Shown here: in pieces, positions 8,948 through 17,903 of the stretch
How positions within the stretch are numbered: the stretch's first letter is position 1
How the letters are laid out: every line of letters begins with the position of its first letter
Source: Thiomicrorhabdus sp. Milos-T2
Lineage (GTDB): Bacteria; Pseudomonadota; Gammaproteobacteria; Thiomicrospirales; Thiomicrospiraceae
Direction: 5' to 3'
DNA: 64,000 bases
Assembly: GCF_000702325.1 (NCBI RefSeq)
Contig: NZ_KL370892.1
Span: 62,001 to 126,000 of the forward strand
Program-made: the position numbers and the translations under genes
Notes under the pieces: generated by a model
What the model was told of the DNA's origin: nothing
What the model saw: the letters and a program-made list of their open reading frames with translations, nothing else
Database searches by the model: none

Positions 8948-9961
8948 GTGAAAATTTTAGTAACAGGTAGCGCTGGGTTTATTGGTTTTTCTTTAACAAA
9001 GACCTTAATAAAATTAGGTCATACAGTTATTGGCATAGATAATCTTAATGACTATTACGATGTAGCCCTTAAACTTGACCGACTAAAACATCTAGACAAA
9101 GAAGAGCAGAATGGCAGATTTATTTTTTTAAACATTGATTTAACTAATCGAAATAAAATTGAAAAGTTATTCATCACTGAAAAATTTGATATTGTTGTGA
9201 ACTTAGCAGCACAAGCGGGTGTTAGATATTCCATTGATAACCCGCATGCATATGTCGACTCTAATTTGGTTGGGTTTTTAAACATCCTAGAAGGTTGCAG
9301 ACACACCAATGTAAAACATTTAGTTTACGCAAGCTCTAGCTCAGTCTATGGTATGAACACAAAACAACCATTTAGCACAGAGGACCGCGTAGACTTTCCT
9401 ATTAGCTTATATGCAGCGACTAAAAAATCAAATGAATTAATGGCCCACACCTATAGTCATCTTTACAACATTCCAACAACTGGATTAAGGTTTTTTACAG
9501 TTTATGGGCCAATGGGAAGGCCTGATATGGCTTATTTTAAATTCACTAAAGCCATCCTTGAAGGTAGACCAATTGATGTTTATAACAATGGCGATATGAA
9601 ACGAGATTTCACTTATATAGACGATATTATCGAAGGTGTTATACGCGTTATGGAAAATATTCCAAAATCTAAAGACTCTATAGTTTCAACCGCTAAAGCA
9701 CCATATAAAATTTACAACATTGGTAATAACCAACCAGTAACACTACGTCGTTTCATTACAGCAATAGAAGATGCTTGTGGTGTAAAAGCCAAAGAAAACC
9801 CACTACCAATGCAAGCTGGAGATGTTCCAATTACTTACGCTGATATAGATGATTTAATTACTGACACCGGTTTTAAGCCAAGTACATCCATTGAAGATGG
9901 GATATATAAGTTTGTGCAATGGTACATTGAGTATTACAAAATAATCAATAAGAGAGTATAA
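8948..9961 (+). CDS. NAD-dependent epimerase, UDP-glucuronate 4-epimerase-like
   Basis: The protein (337 residues, GTG start) is an extended SDR of the CapI/LpsL type, which usually converts UDP-glucuronate to UDP-galacturonate. The Rossmann loop GSAGFIGFS is near residue 7, with SSSSVYG and the catalytic YAATK. The segment IDNLNDYYDVALKLDRLKHL is typical of this subfamily. It would use the product of ugd at 4.6 kb, so the polymer may contain galacturonate. Assignment to this exact substrate is by family resemblance; other UDP-sugar epimerases are alternatives. Confidence 0.85.
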   Translation: MKILVTGSAGFIGFSLTKTLIKLGHTVIGIDNLNDYYDVALKLDRLKHLDKEEQNGRFIFLNIDLTNRNKIEKLFITEKFDIVVNLAAQAGVRYSIDNPHAYVDSNLVGFLNILEGCRHTNVKHLVYASSSSVYGMNTKQPFSTEDRVDFPISLYAATKKSNELMAHTYSHLYNIPTTGLRFFTVYGPMGRPDMAYFKFTKAILEGRPIDVYNNGDMKRDFTYIDDIIEGVIRVMENIPKSKDSIVSTAKAPYKIYNIGNNQPVTLRRFITAIEDACGVKAKENPLPMQAGDVPITYADIDDLITDTGFKPSTSIEDGIYKFVQWYIEYYKIINKRV

Positions 9962-10028
9962 AAAATGCATTGCTTTATTATTGCATCCTTATGCTTTGAT
10001 TATAGAAATTATTAGATAAAGGCGTTTC

Positions 10029-10466
10029 ATGCTTAGCGGATTAAAAGAAAGATTATTTAGATATATGCTTGGAAATGAAAACTATTTCAGAAGGCAAGGG
10101 GTAAAAATAGGTAAAAACTGCCGCCTGTTAGGTGCTATTAGCATCGGGTCAGAGCCTCACTTGATCAAGATTGGTGATGATGTCAGCATCACTGAAAGCA
10201 TATTCATTACTCACGATGGTGGCGGATGGGTTTTTAAAAATGAAAATGACTGGCCGCGATTTTATAAAGAAATCAAAATAGGGAACAAGGTTTTTATTGG
10301 TACTAGATGTATTATTACCCCTGGTGCTGTGATTGAAGACAACGTTGTAATTGGTGCAGGTTCTTTAGTACACGGAACACTTGAATCTGGCTGGGTCTAT
10401 GCTGGCATACCTGCAAAAAAAATTAAGACGATTAATGAATATGGAAGAAAGTTTGAAAACATATAA
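10029..10466 (+). CDS. Left-handed beta-helix acyltransferase
   Basis: This 145-residue protein is a hexapeptide-repeat acyltransferase. Repeats of the I-G-x-x-V type run through the C-terminal two thirds (KIGDDVSI, KIGNKVFIG, ITPGAVIEDNVVIGAGSLV), followed by the usual VYAGIPAKKIK. Such enzymes O-acetylate sugars using acetyl-CoA. It overlaps the start of the flippase gene by about 30 bp. The acceptor sugar is unknown. Confidence 0.85.
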   Translation: MLSGLKERLFRYMLGNENYFRRQGVKIGKNCRLLGAISIGSEPHLIKIGDDVSITESIFITHDGGGWVFKNENDWPRFYKEIKIGNKVFIGTRCIITPGAVIEDNVVIGAGSLVHGTLESGWVYAGIPAKKIKTINEYGRKFENI

Positions 10467-11685
10467 AGATAGATTGGCTTTTAATATATTTTCATTAAGC
10501 TTCGCAAATATGTTAGGGCCATTGATTAGCTTTTTAAGTCTTCCTATAATCACAAGATTGTATAGCGAAAACGAGATTGCGGAGTTTTATTTTGCAGTAG
10601 CTCTAACACAGTTTTTCATTATAATTTTGAACCTGAATGTCAATCAATCTATTCTTAGCTCAAACTCAATATTTTCAATTATAAAACGACTATCATTAAG
10701 CATCTCCCTAGCGTTTATGCTATTCACAGCTATCATAATTGCTACGTTTATTTATTCTTTATTTTCCGATATTGAAAGCTACTTTTGGTTTGCTTTAGTA
10801 TATTCATTGCTTGGATCATGGATACTAACATTTAATATACTGCTCGCCAGATTTAAAAAAATTAAAACTATTGCTCTTTTTGCAGTATCTAAGCCACTGT
10901 TATTTATATTTTGTACCTTGGGTAGTTATTACTTTTTAAACGAACCTTACTCTCTCTACATATCATATTTATTTGCGGAGCTTTTAACACTATTTGCAAT
11001 ACTTTATATCTTTAGGAAAAACATTTTTTTATTAAAAAGATTAAAAATTCAAAAAAAAATGTACATTGATGATGTTGCATGGTCTTATTCAAAGTACATA
11101 CTCCCATCTTCTGTAAACTCTGCAGGATTTAATGTGTTTTTAATGTGGGTACTTAAAATCAGCTCAGCAGAAATGCTCGCAATTTATGTATTACTCTATA
11201 GGCTTGTTGGTGTACCTGTAAATGCTGTCGCTTCAGGTGTTAAACTTACAATATACAGATCATATATTGATCACAAAATATGCTTAACTTCCTTCCAAAA
11301 AAAAGCAGTATTAATACTATCTATTATTATTTTTATCATAGCTATTTTGGAACCTATTTATGGTGACCTAATTTTTGGCTTCTATCTCGGAAAAAACTAT
11401 ACAAATTATTCTAATTTTCTTTTAGTTACATTAATCTGGCTTGCCAGCTCTTTATTATTAGCAATACCGGTTGAAATTCTAAAGCATAGCCCAAGCAAAA
11501 AAATAATATTTAAAATTGACATGATAGGCATGCTTTTCAAAGTGTTAGGTGTATATCTACTATGGCTTAACTACAATGGAATAAACTACTTAAACCACTT
11601 ATTCATAATGCTCACATCAATAAACATCACTTCTTTTTTTATTTATAATTTTTATTTGCGGAATCAATTAAAGGTTCACGAATGA
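10435..11685 (+). CDS. Polysaccharide flippase (Wzx-like)
   Basis: This very hydrophobic protein of about 416 residues has some twelve predicted membrane helices and the beginning typical of MATE/MOP flippases (LAFNIFSLSFANMLGPLIS then FLSLPIITRLYS). It should flip lipid-linked repeat units across the inner membrane. The start at 10435 (or 10441) is preferred over an upstream ATG at 10381, because the flippase homology begins at RLAFNIF. Strong A/T bias compared with neighbours on the right suggests recent acquisition of the wzx-wzy core. Confidence 0.85.
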   Translation: MNMEESLKTYKDRLAFNIFSLSFANMLGPLISFLSLPIITRLYSENEIAEFYFAVALTQFFIIILNLNVNQSILSSNSIFSIIKRLSLSISLAFMLFTAIIIATFIYSLFSDIESYFWFALVYSLLGSWILTFNILLARFKKIKTIALFAVSKPLLFIFCTLGSYYFLNEPYSLYISYLFAELLTLFAILYIFRKNIFLLKRLKIQKKMYIDDVAWSYSKYILPSSVNSAGFNVFLMWVLKISSAEMLAIYVLLYRLVGVPVNAVASGVKLTIYRSYIDHKICLTSFQKKAVLILSIIIFIIAILEPIYGDLIFGFYLGKNYTNYSNFLLVTLIWLASSLLLAIPVEILKHSPSKKIIFKIDMIGMLFKVLGVYLLWLNYNGINYLNHLFIMLTSINITSFFIYNFYLRNQLKVHE

Positions 11686-12851
11686 TTATTACAAAAAGAA
11701 TCATATTTGTGTTCTTGCTCGCAGGGGTATTTATTTTCGGCTTAGCAATGAGTGCAACTCAGTTATCTAAACTTGCACATATATCATTAGGTTTAACTTT
11801 AGTATTCTACTTTTTAAATGCTCAATCTCTTCAAATAAAACTACCATCAGGCTTTGGATATATATTTGTTTTTTATTTATTCACGGCTCTAAGCTGGTAT
11901 TGGACGGAAGGCTATAATTTCAACTTACTATTTAGGCTAATAACACTATTCTTTCTAATTCTAATTATTGGTGCACTTCTTCAAGAGAAGCTAATTAGAC
12001 CAATAGATATCTTATATTTATCCTATATTCCAGGCTTAATTAATGTTTTAGCCTATTTTCTAGATATTAATTACGTAACAATAATTTACGAAATCAACAG
12101 CGACCTTGCTAAACTAAGATTTGGTGGCTTGGCAGGTCACCCAAGTGCTCTGTCCTTAGTAGCTGCTCTACCATTAATGCTAATGACTCTATTGACTTTT
12201 AGATCGCTTTTATCAAAAAAAGAGTTAATATTCAACGGCATACTCAGCATTGCATTAATTCTTTTCTTTATTACTGTCACAGGATCAAAAAAACTAGTCA
12301 TATTTGGTGTTATATCAATTATTTTTTTTGGATTTTTCACATCCAAGATTTACTTTAAACATACAAAGCTTTTTGCTTATGTCATCTTCACTTCAGTATT
12401 CATTTTAACTCTTATCAGTTTGGCAGGTTCTGATTTAGAAGTTATTAGACGACTACAACTTATGCTCGAAGGGGATGAGTCAACCTTAGAGCGTGCACAG
12501 ATGATTTTTATAGGATTCAATATTTTCACTGACAATATTCTGTTCGGATCTGGATTAGGTTCATTCGCTGTAAAAAGCGGACTAGGCTACTATTCTCATA
12601 ACAACTTGATTGAGATTTTGGTTACTGGTGGTGTTTTCGGATTCATTCTTTACTATAGCTACATGTTATACATACTGAAAAGTACTTTTAAACATAAACA
12701 CCATAAGACTATGTTTCTATTTCTTTTGTTGTTAATTTTGTTGAATGATTTTACTGGTGTCACTTTTTTTGAAAGATCAACTCAAATCTTTTTTATCACA
12801 GCTTTATATATTTTAAGGAATGAACATGAACATTATCCTGTTAATAGATAA
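11682..12851 (+). CDS. O-antigen/exopolysaccharide polymerase (Wzy-like)
   Basis: This 389-residue polytopic membrane protein has about ten hydrophobic segments and a large periplasmic loop around GGLAGHPSALSLVA and EGDESTLERAQMIFIGFNIF...LFGSGLGSF, the layout of Wzy_C/WaaL-type enzymes. It would polymerise repeat units delivered by the flippase just upstream, with which it overlaps by four bases (ATGA). Sequence alone does not separate polymerases from ligases of this family; the position beside wzx favours polymerase. Confidence 0.82.
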   Translation: MIITKRIIFVFLLAGVFIFGLAMSATQLSKLAHISLGLTLVFYFLNAQSLQIKLPSGFGYIFVFYLFTALSWYWTEGYNFNLLFRLITLFFLILIIGALLQEKLIRPIDILYLSYIPGLINVLAYFLDINYVTIIYEINSDLAKLRFGGLAGHPSALSLVAALPLMLMTLLTFRSLLSKKELIFNGILSIALILFFITVTGSKKLVIFGVISIIFFGFFTSKIYFKHTKLFAYVIFTSVFILTLISLAGSDLEVIRRLQLMLEGDESTLERAQMIFIGFNIFTDNILFGSGLGSFAVKSGLGYYSHNNLIEILVTGGVFGFILYYSYMLYILKSTFKHKHHKTMFLFLLLLILLNDFTGVTFFERSTQIFFITALYILRNEHEHYPVNR

Positions 12852-13908
12852 TCTTGGGAGTGGCGGAGCGCAAAGACAAATAGTAAATTTGGCTAATGAC
12901 TTAATTTGTTTAAAATTTAACGTCACACTTATTTACTACAGAGATTTAACTCATTACCAAAAAGACCTGTCCTCCTCTGTCAAACTAGTGAGGATAGGGC
13001 ATAATAAAAACTCAAATATAAGCTTATTATTTAAGGTAATTAAACGTGTTAATACTGAAAAACCTGACGTATTAATTTCTTATTTAAACACCCCAAATAT
13101 GATAGGCCTTATGTGTAAACTATTACGCCCAAGAACAAATTGGATTGCCTCAGAAAGAAATACTGTCAAAGAGCCTAAACTAAAAGAGTTGTTATGGAGA
13201 AAAATTGCGTTTTTCTTTGCTGATTCCGTTGTTTCGAATAGTTATTCACAAAAAGAATGGCTTGAAAACAATAAGTTAGTAAAAAAAAGCAAATCACATT
13301 TGATATGGAACTCTGTTGCACCTCAGTTCTTTCAAGTTAGCTCCAGTGGGGCGCCCAATAAATTTCTTTCAATTGGCAGAATCTCATATCAAAAAAACCC
13401 TGAACTTTTAGTAGATACAATAAAAGCTGGCAAAGAGTTGTTACCGCCAGATTTTTCAATGGATTGGTATGGTGATGATGACCCAGAAATTGGAGATATG
13501 CGCGAAAGAATACAACAAAAAATAAGAAAGCACGCCATACCTATTACTTTTCATAGTTCAACGACAAACATCATTGACGCATACCAAAACTCAGGATGTC
13601 TAATATTAACTTCAAGATTCGAGGGGTTACCTAATGTTGTACTTGAAGCAATGGCAAATGGTGTGTTTGTAATCGCTTCAAATGTATCAGACATACCCCT
13701 TTTGCTAGGCAAAAATGAGCGCGGTTTTATATATGAAGAAGGCAACTCAGAGGCTCTATTAGCAAAAATAAAAAAATACTTCACTTTAAATGAACAAGAA
13801 CGTTTTACTCTTATTGCGAAAGCAAAAACTTTTGCCTTAAATAACTTTGAAAATGGCTCATTAGGCAAAAATCATTTAAAACTAATTTATAAAGGTAAAA
13901 GTAAATGA
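12826..13908 (+). CDS. Glycosyltransferase family 4
   Basis: This protein of about 360 residues is a GT-B fold retaining glycosyltransferase. It opens with LLIDNLGSGGAQRQIVNLA, a donor/acceptor loop typical of GT4, and carries the donor-binding motif EGLPNVVLEAMANG with its E-x7-E spacing near residue 265. The start at 12826 is preferred over 12820 because AAGGA then sits seven bases upstream. The gene begins inside the end of the polymerase gene and overlaps the next glycosyltransferase by four bases. Confidence 0.88.
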   Translation: MNIILLIDNLGSGGAQRQIVNLANDLICLKFNVTLIYYRDLTHYQKDLSSSVKLVRIGHNKNSNISLLFKVIKRVNTEKPDVLISYLNTPNMIGLMCKLLRPRTNWIASERNTVKEPKLKELLWRKIAFFFADSVVSNSYSQKEWLENNKLVKKSKSHLIWNSVAPQFFQVSSSGAPNKFLSIGRISYQKNPELLVDTIKAGKELLPPDFSMDWYGDDDPEIGDMRERIQQKIRKHAIPITFHSSTTNIIDAYQNSGCLILTSRFEGLPNVVLEAMANGVFVIASNVSDIPLLLGKNERGFIYEEGNSEALLAKIKKYFTLNEQERFTLIAKAKTFALNNFENGSLGKNHLKLIYKGKSK

Positions 13909-14981
13909 TTCTAATTTGTACTCCAATGCCACCACCTACAGGTGGTATTACTACTTGGAATTCCGAACTGGTTAAGAGTGGAGTTTTTACTGAAAAAGAA
14001 CTCTATTTCTTTAAAACTAATTCCGAAAGAAAAGAATCTGGTATTTATAGTTCAGGTCGTCGAATATTTGACGGCATAAAACATTTACGAAAAAAGATAA
14101 GTTCATTCTATAAACTTGTTAACTCAAAGGAGAATGGTGTTGATTTAGTACATATAAACTCATCTGGCGGTCTAGCTCATTTTAGAGACCTTATGTTGAT
14201 TATAATTTCGAAACTATCAGGTAAACCTGTAGTGCTCCATTGTCACTTTAATTTTTATAATGCTTGGAATAACAACATATTTAATAGCTCGGTGTTTAAA
14301 GTAGCTTGCTTATTATCCAACAAAGTATTGATTTTTGACGAACCTTCAAAGCATCACTTAAATGAACAAAAATACATTTCAATTTTTAACGGTTTTGGAA
14401 AAATTAAATTCGTACCAACGAACTATCCTGAAAAAGAAAATATATTTTTTTATGCTGGGTGGATAATTCCACAAAAAGGAGTATTTGATCTAGTTGCCGC
14501 TTGGTCTAAACTTGGAGAACAGGCTAAACACTTTAAATTAATTTTAGCAGGCTCTTCTCAAAATAATTATAAACAACTCATTACACAGCAAATATCTAAC
14601 CAAAATAATATTGAATACGTAGGGCAACTAAACAGAGAACAAATGAATGCACTCTTAGGGAGAGCCAAATTCTTTGTACTTCCAAGTTATAGCGAAGGTT
14701 TTCCATTTGTATTAACCGAAGCACTTGCTTATGGATGTCATTTAATATCAACAGATGTTGGTGGGTTTTATAGCTACTTGAATGATAAATCGGTATGTAG
14801 CTTGGTTGAAGTTGGAAATATAGATAATCTCGCTAACCAATTAAAGCAGTCAATAGTTTCGAGTGAAAGCTCAAGTTCATCAACATTCAATTCTTTAAGT
14901 GAATACCAAAACTACTTAACAAATGAACAGATGGCTTTAGCACTAAAAAAGATTTGGGAACAATTGATAAGTACAAAATAA
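13905..14981 (+). CDS. Glycosyltransferase family 4
   Basis: This 358-residue GT-B enzyme has an N-terminal PMPPPTGGITTW loop and the donor motif EGFPFVLTEALAYG near residue 265. It is translationally coupled to the preceding glycosyltransferase (ATGA overlap) and ends the wzx-wzy-GT-GT run. Linkage and sugar cannot be assigned. Confidence 0.87.
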   Translation: MILICTPMPPPTGGITTWNSELVKSGVFTEKELYFFKTNSERKESGIYSSGRRIFDGIKHLRKKISSFYKLVNSKENGVDLVHINSSGGLAHFRDLMLIIISKLSGKPVVLHCHFNFYNAWNNNIFNSSVFKVACLLSNKVLIFDEPSKHHLNEQKYISIFNGFGKIKFVPTNYPEKENIFFYAGWIIPQKGVFDLVAAWSKLGEQAKHFKLILAGSSQNNYKQLITQQISNQNNIEYVGQLNREQMNALLGRAKFFVLPSYSEGFPFVLTEALAYGCHLISTDVGGFYSYLNDKSVCSLVEVGNIDNLANQLKQSIVSSESSSSSTFNSLSEYQNYLTNEQMALALKKIWEQLISTK

Positions 14982-15130
14982 TATCGCAAGATTAATTCGT
15001 ATTCGGTTTACCGAAATTGAAAAAACATCTATATAAGATTAGTACATACAAAAAAGCGGTCTTCCACTATCTAGAAATATAAGGTTAGGAGATGAATTTT
15101 GTTAATTGATGTGTAATTGAATACAAGAAA

Positions 15131-15481
15131 ATGAAATACTTTTACTTTATAAATTTGGAATACAAAATGAAAATCGGCATATTAACTTTTCACTTTAATA
15201 AAAACTTTAGAATTGTGGTACCCGATGCTTTAGCGTTAGGCACCCGTGTTTTAATATCCGACAAGGTCAACATAGCGCGTGAAATTGAACAAATGCAAGC
15301 AAGCCTGGTAGAAAGTGATACTTTAGAAGGTACACAAAATCTTATCCAGGCCTGGTAAGATTTATCAGCTGAATAAAAACAAACCATTAAACAAAACACC
15401 ACTCCATGCTATGGGCAAAAATTTGATATTGCACAAGCTGCTAAAAATCTTATTAGCTTAATTCGAGAAGATACAAAATGA
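15131..15481 (+). pseudogene. Degenerate glycosyltransferase remnant
   Basis: Only ends of genes remain. The start MKIGILTFHF (from 15167) resembles the beginning of polysaccharide pyruvyl transferases. It is joined directly to a GT4 C-terminus (PDALALGTRVLISDKVNI, then QASLVESDTLEG). The same frame runs on past TAA at 15356-15358 and a second TAA 15 bases later into QKFDIAQAAKNLISLIRED, the usual GT4 tail, and reaches TGA overlapping the ATG at 15478. So this is a chimera with an internal deletion and two in-frame stops. The first stop directly follows a CCAGGCCTGG palindrome (15346-15355). Confidence 0.75.
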
Positions 15482-16035
15482 TCAAACAAGGTATTAATCC
15501 ATATCAACAAGCTAGCTTTAGTTTAAAAAATCGTTTGGCTAGAGTTTTTTGGGGGGTGATTTACCTTCTTTTTTTTAGATTCAGCCCTCGCCCTTTGCAT
15601 GGCTATCGGGCTTTTATCTTAAAGCTTTTTGGAGCAAAACTTGGCAAGGATTGTCATGTGTACCCGACTGCAAAAATTTGGGCTCCTTGGAATTTAGAAA
15701 TGGATGATAATGCTGGGTTGGCCAGTGAAGTAATATGCTACAACATGGCTAAAATTAAAATTGGAAAAAAAGCAGTCGTTTCGCAAGGATCTCATCTATG
15801 TACAGGTACACATGATTATACCGATCCTAACTTTCAACTTTATGCATTACCAATTAAAATTGGTGAACAAGCCTGGCTATGCACAGAGTGTTTTATTAGT
15901 CCTGGTGTAAAAATTGGTGATGGTGCCGTCATAGGGGCGCGCTCAGTTGTAACTAAAGATATACCAGAATGGATGGTGTGTGCAGGTATGCCTGCTAAAC
16001 CGATTAAGCAAAGAGTAATTAAAGATAATGAATGA
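15478..16035 (+). CDS. WcaF-like acetyltransferase
   Basis: This 185-residue protein has the WcaF-type left-handed beta-helix fold: a basic, aromatic N-terminus (RVFWGVIYLLFF then RFSPRPLHGYRAFIL), hexapeptide repeats, the catalytic-region signature SQGSHLCTGTHDY with its histidine, and WLCTECFISPGVKIGDGAVIGA. WcaF enzymes acetylate fucose in colanic acid. Its start overlaps the dead glycosyltransferase frame, indicating the ancestral operon was tightly packed. The exact acceptor is inferred only from the fucose genes in the locus. Confidence 0.85.
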   Translation: MIKQGINPYQQASFSLKNRLARVFWGVIYLLFFRFSPRPLHGYRAFILKLFGAKLGKDCHVYPTAKIWAPWNLEMDDNAGLASEVICYNMAKIKIGKKAVVSQGSHLCTGTHDYTDPNFQLYALPIKIGEQAWLCTECFISPGVKIGDGAVIGARSVVTKDIPEWMVCAGMPAKPIKQRVIKDNE

Positions 16036-16957
16036 ACTTCCTGGTATCACTTTAATTGTTCTCACATTTAATGAATCTTTACACATTGAACGTTGTATTA
16101 ACTCCTGTTCAAATTTGAATGCTCGAGTTATTGTTGTAGATTCCTTCTCTACCGATTCCACCTGCTCTCTTGCCAAAAACTTAGGTGCCGAAGTATTTCA
16201 AAATCCATTTATTAGCCAGGCCCAGCAATTTCAATGGGCAATGGACAATTGTGATATCAATACCGAATGGGTATTTCGCTTAGATGCCGATGAAACCATC
16301 GATGATGAGTTAGTTCAAAACATAAACACCTTTATTGATGACGATGGCTTTGGCAATAATGGCGCTATATTTCACCGTAAACATATCTTTTTAGGCAAGT
16401 GGGTTCGATTTGGTGGGCGCTACCCATTGGCTATGTTGCGTTTATTTAGAAATGGAAAAGCTCACGTTGAACAACGTTGGATGGACGAACATATTGTTTT
16501 GGATGAGGGTACTTCAACCTTTTTAAAGGGTGGGTTTGAAGACAATAATTTAAACTCCGTTTCTTGGTTTATTGACAAGCACAACAAATACGCTACTCGT
16601 GAAATGCTTGATATTATGCTCAAAAAACATGGCTTTAATTCGGATGAATCTATCTCAGAAGGAACTGGCCTGGCAATTCGTTTAAAGCGTTTTTTAAAGC
16701 AGTCAATTTACATGAAACTTCCCTACTTTGTTCGCCCTTTTCTTTATTTCAACTACCGCTACTTCATTCAACTTGGCTTTTTAGATGGGGCTAGAGGTTT
16801 TGCATATCACTTTATGCAGGGCTTCTGGTATAGAGCTTTAGTCGATTTAAAGTGTTTAGAAGTTGAGCGAGAATTGATTAAAGTTGCTTCCACTAACGAC
16901 AAGCTTAAAATTTTAGAGCAGTACACTGGCTATAAATTGGATGAGTATAAACAATGA
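16028..16957 (+). CDS. Glycosyltransferase family 2
   Basis: This 309-residue GT-A enzyme begins ITLIVLTFNESLHIERC and carries VVDSFSTDST and the metal/nucleotide motif RLDADE (D-x-D region) near residue 90. It resembles the WaaE/KdtX and WcaE-like group of inverting transferases. It overlaps wcaF-like by eight bases and its stop overlaps the ATG of a truncated wcaI copy, so wcaI was originally the next gene in this operon. Confidence 0.87.
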   Translation: MNELPGITLIVLTFNESLHIERCINSCSNLNARVIVVDSFSTDSTCSLAKNLGAEVFQNPFISQAQQFQWAMDNCDINTEWVFRLDADETIDDELVQNINTFIDDDGFGNNGAIFHRKHIFLGKWVRFGGRYPLAMLRLFRNGKAHVEQRWMDEHIVLDEGTSTFLKGGFEDNNLNSVSWFIDKHNKYATREMLDIMLKKHGFNSDESISEGTGLAIRLKRFLKQSIYMKLPYFVRPFLYFNYRYFIQLGFLDGARGFAYHFMQGFWYRALVDLKCLEVERELIKVASTNDKLKILEQYTGYKLDEYKQ

Positions 16958-16993
16958 AAATCCTTTTAATCTCAACCAACTATTCCCCTGAAC
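16954..16993 (+). pseudogene. 5' fragment of wcaI (copy 1)
   Basis: Forty bases encode MKILLISTNYSPE, nearly identical to the start of the intact wcaI at 17900, then break off. The following bases (16993-17040) read G-P-Q-I-A-T-S in one frame, like the LRSQFVTS segment of ORF6N proteins. The insertion therefore appears to have brought ORF6N-type DNA, plus a duplication of the wcaI start. Confidence 0.75.
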
Positions 16994-17036
16994 GGGCCGC
17001 AAATTGCGACCAGTTGCTTTACTCATGGCTTCAATC

Positions 17037-17903
17037 ATGAGTGATTTAGTTGTGCAAGCGGAGACTATTCAAGACAAAATTTTTACTATTCGTGGTATGC
17101 AGGTGATGCTGGATTCTGATTTAGCTGAACTCTATGAGGTTGAAACCAAAGTATTGAATCAGGCTGTTAAACGAAACATTACACGTTTTCCAGAACGGTT
17201 TTGTTTTCAGTTGTCTGAAGCAGAGCATCAAAACTTGAGGTCACAATTTGTGACCTCAAGTAAACACGGTGGTCGAAGAACCCTTCCATATGTATTTACT
17301 GAACAGGGGGTTTCTATGCTATCAGCTGTATTACGCAGCAAAGTCGCTATTGAGATCAGTGTACAAATTATGGATGCTTTTGTTGTGATGCGTCGGTTTG
17401 TTAACCAACACGCTTTGGTGTTTGAGAGAATGAATGCTTTAGAACATAAACAATACGCCACAGACTCTAAAGTAGATGCGATTTTGAATGCGATTGAGTC
17501 TAATCAAACCATACCAAATCAAGGTGTGTTTTATAAAGGACAAATCTTCGACGCTTATCAATTTGCCGGCGATTTAATTCGTAGCGCAAAATCTCACCTT
17601 GTTCTTATTGATAATTATGTGGACGATACCACTCTAACCTTGTTGAGCAAAAATCAAAATATTGAAATTACTATCTATACCCAGACCGTTAATAAACAAT
17701 TGCAATTAGATCTAGATAAATACAATAGCCAGTACCACCCTATTAAAATTAAAGTGCTTAAAAACGTGCATGACCGATTTTTAATAATTGATGACACCGA
17801 GTGTTATTTAATTGGTGCAAGCTTAAAAGACTTAGGTAATAAATTATTTGGTTTTTCTAAACTTAAAAAGGGGCTGCTCAATTTGGATAAGGTACTTGCA
17901 TGA
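17037..17903 (+). CDS. ORF6N domain-containing protein
   Basis: The protein has an N-terminal ORF6N domain (IQDKIFTIRGMQVMLDSDLA, then LAELYEVETKVLNQAVKRN), related to phage antirepressor DNA-binding modules. A linker follows, then a C-terminal domain ending KNVHDRFLIIDDTECYLIGA and SLKDLGNKLFGFSKL, which resembles a degenerate phospholipase-D-like fold (H-D-R-F-x-I-x-D). Homologues usually begin near MSDLVVQ, so 17037 is preferred over 17004. The stop overlaps the ATG of the intact wcaI by four bases. A 29-bp perfect palindrome lies inside the coding region. The function of these chromosomal ORF6N proteins is unknown. Confidence 0.8.
   Translation: MSDLVVQAETIQDKIFTIRGMQVMLDSDLAELYEVETKVLNQAVKRNITRFPERFCFQLSEAEHQNLRSQFVTSSKHGGRRTLPYVFTEQGVSMLSAVLRSKVAIEISVQIMDAFVVMRRFVNQHALVFERMNALEHKQYATDSKVDAILNAIESNQTIPNQGVFYKGQIFDAYQFAGDLIRSAKSHLVLIDNYVDDTTLTLLSKNQNIEITIYTQTVNKQLQLDLDKYNSQYHPIKIKVLKNVHDRFLIIDDTECYLIGASLKDLGNKLFGFSKLKKGLLNLDKVLA
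17233..17261. repeat. 29-bp perfect palindrome within the ORF6N gene
   Basis: Two 14-bp arms (ACTTGAGGTCACAA and TTGTGACCTCAAGT) flank a single central T at 17247. It encodes the conserved L-R-S-Q-F-V-T-S-S segment, about 65 codons after the start. A similar, partly matching palindrome core (GGCCGCAAATTGCGACC) lies at 16995-17011, at the left edge of the insertion. Confidence 0.85.

Noticed and set aside
15131-15358. Intact short glycosyltransferase gene
   Set aside because: It joins the start of one family to the end of another, and its true C-terminus continues past two in-frame stop codons, so it is a remnant.
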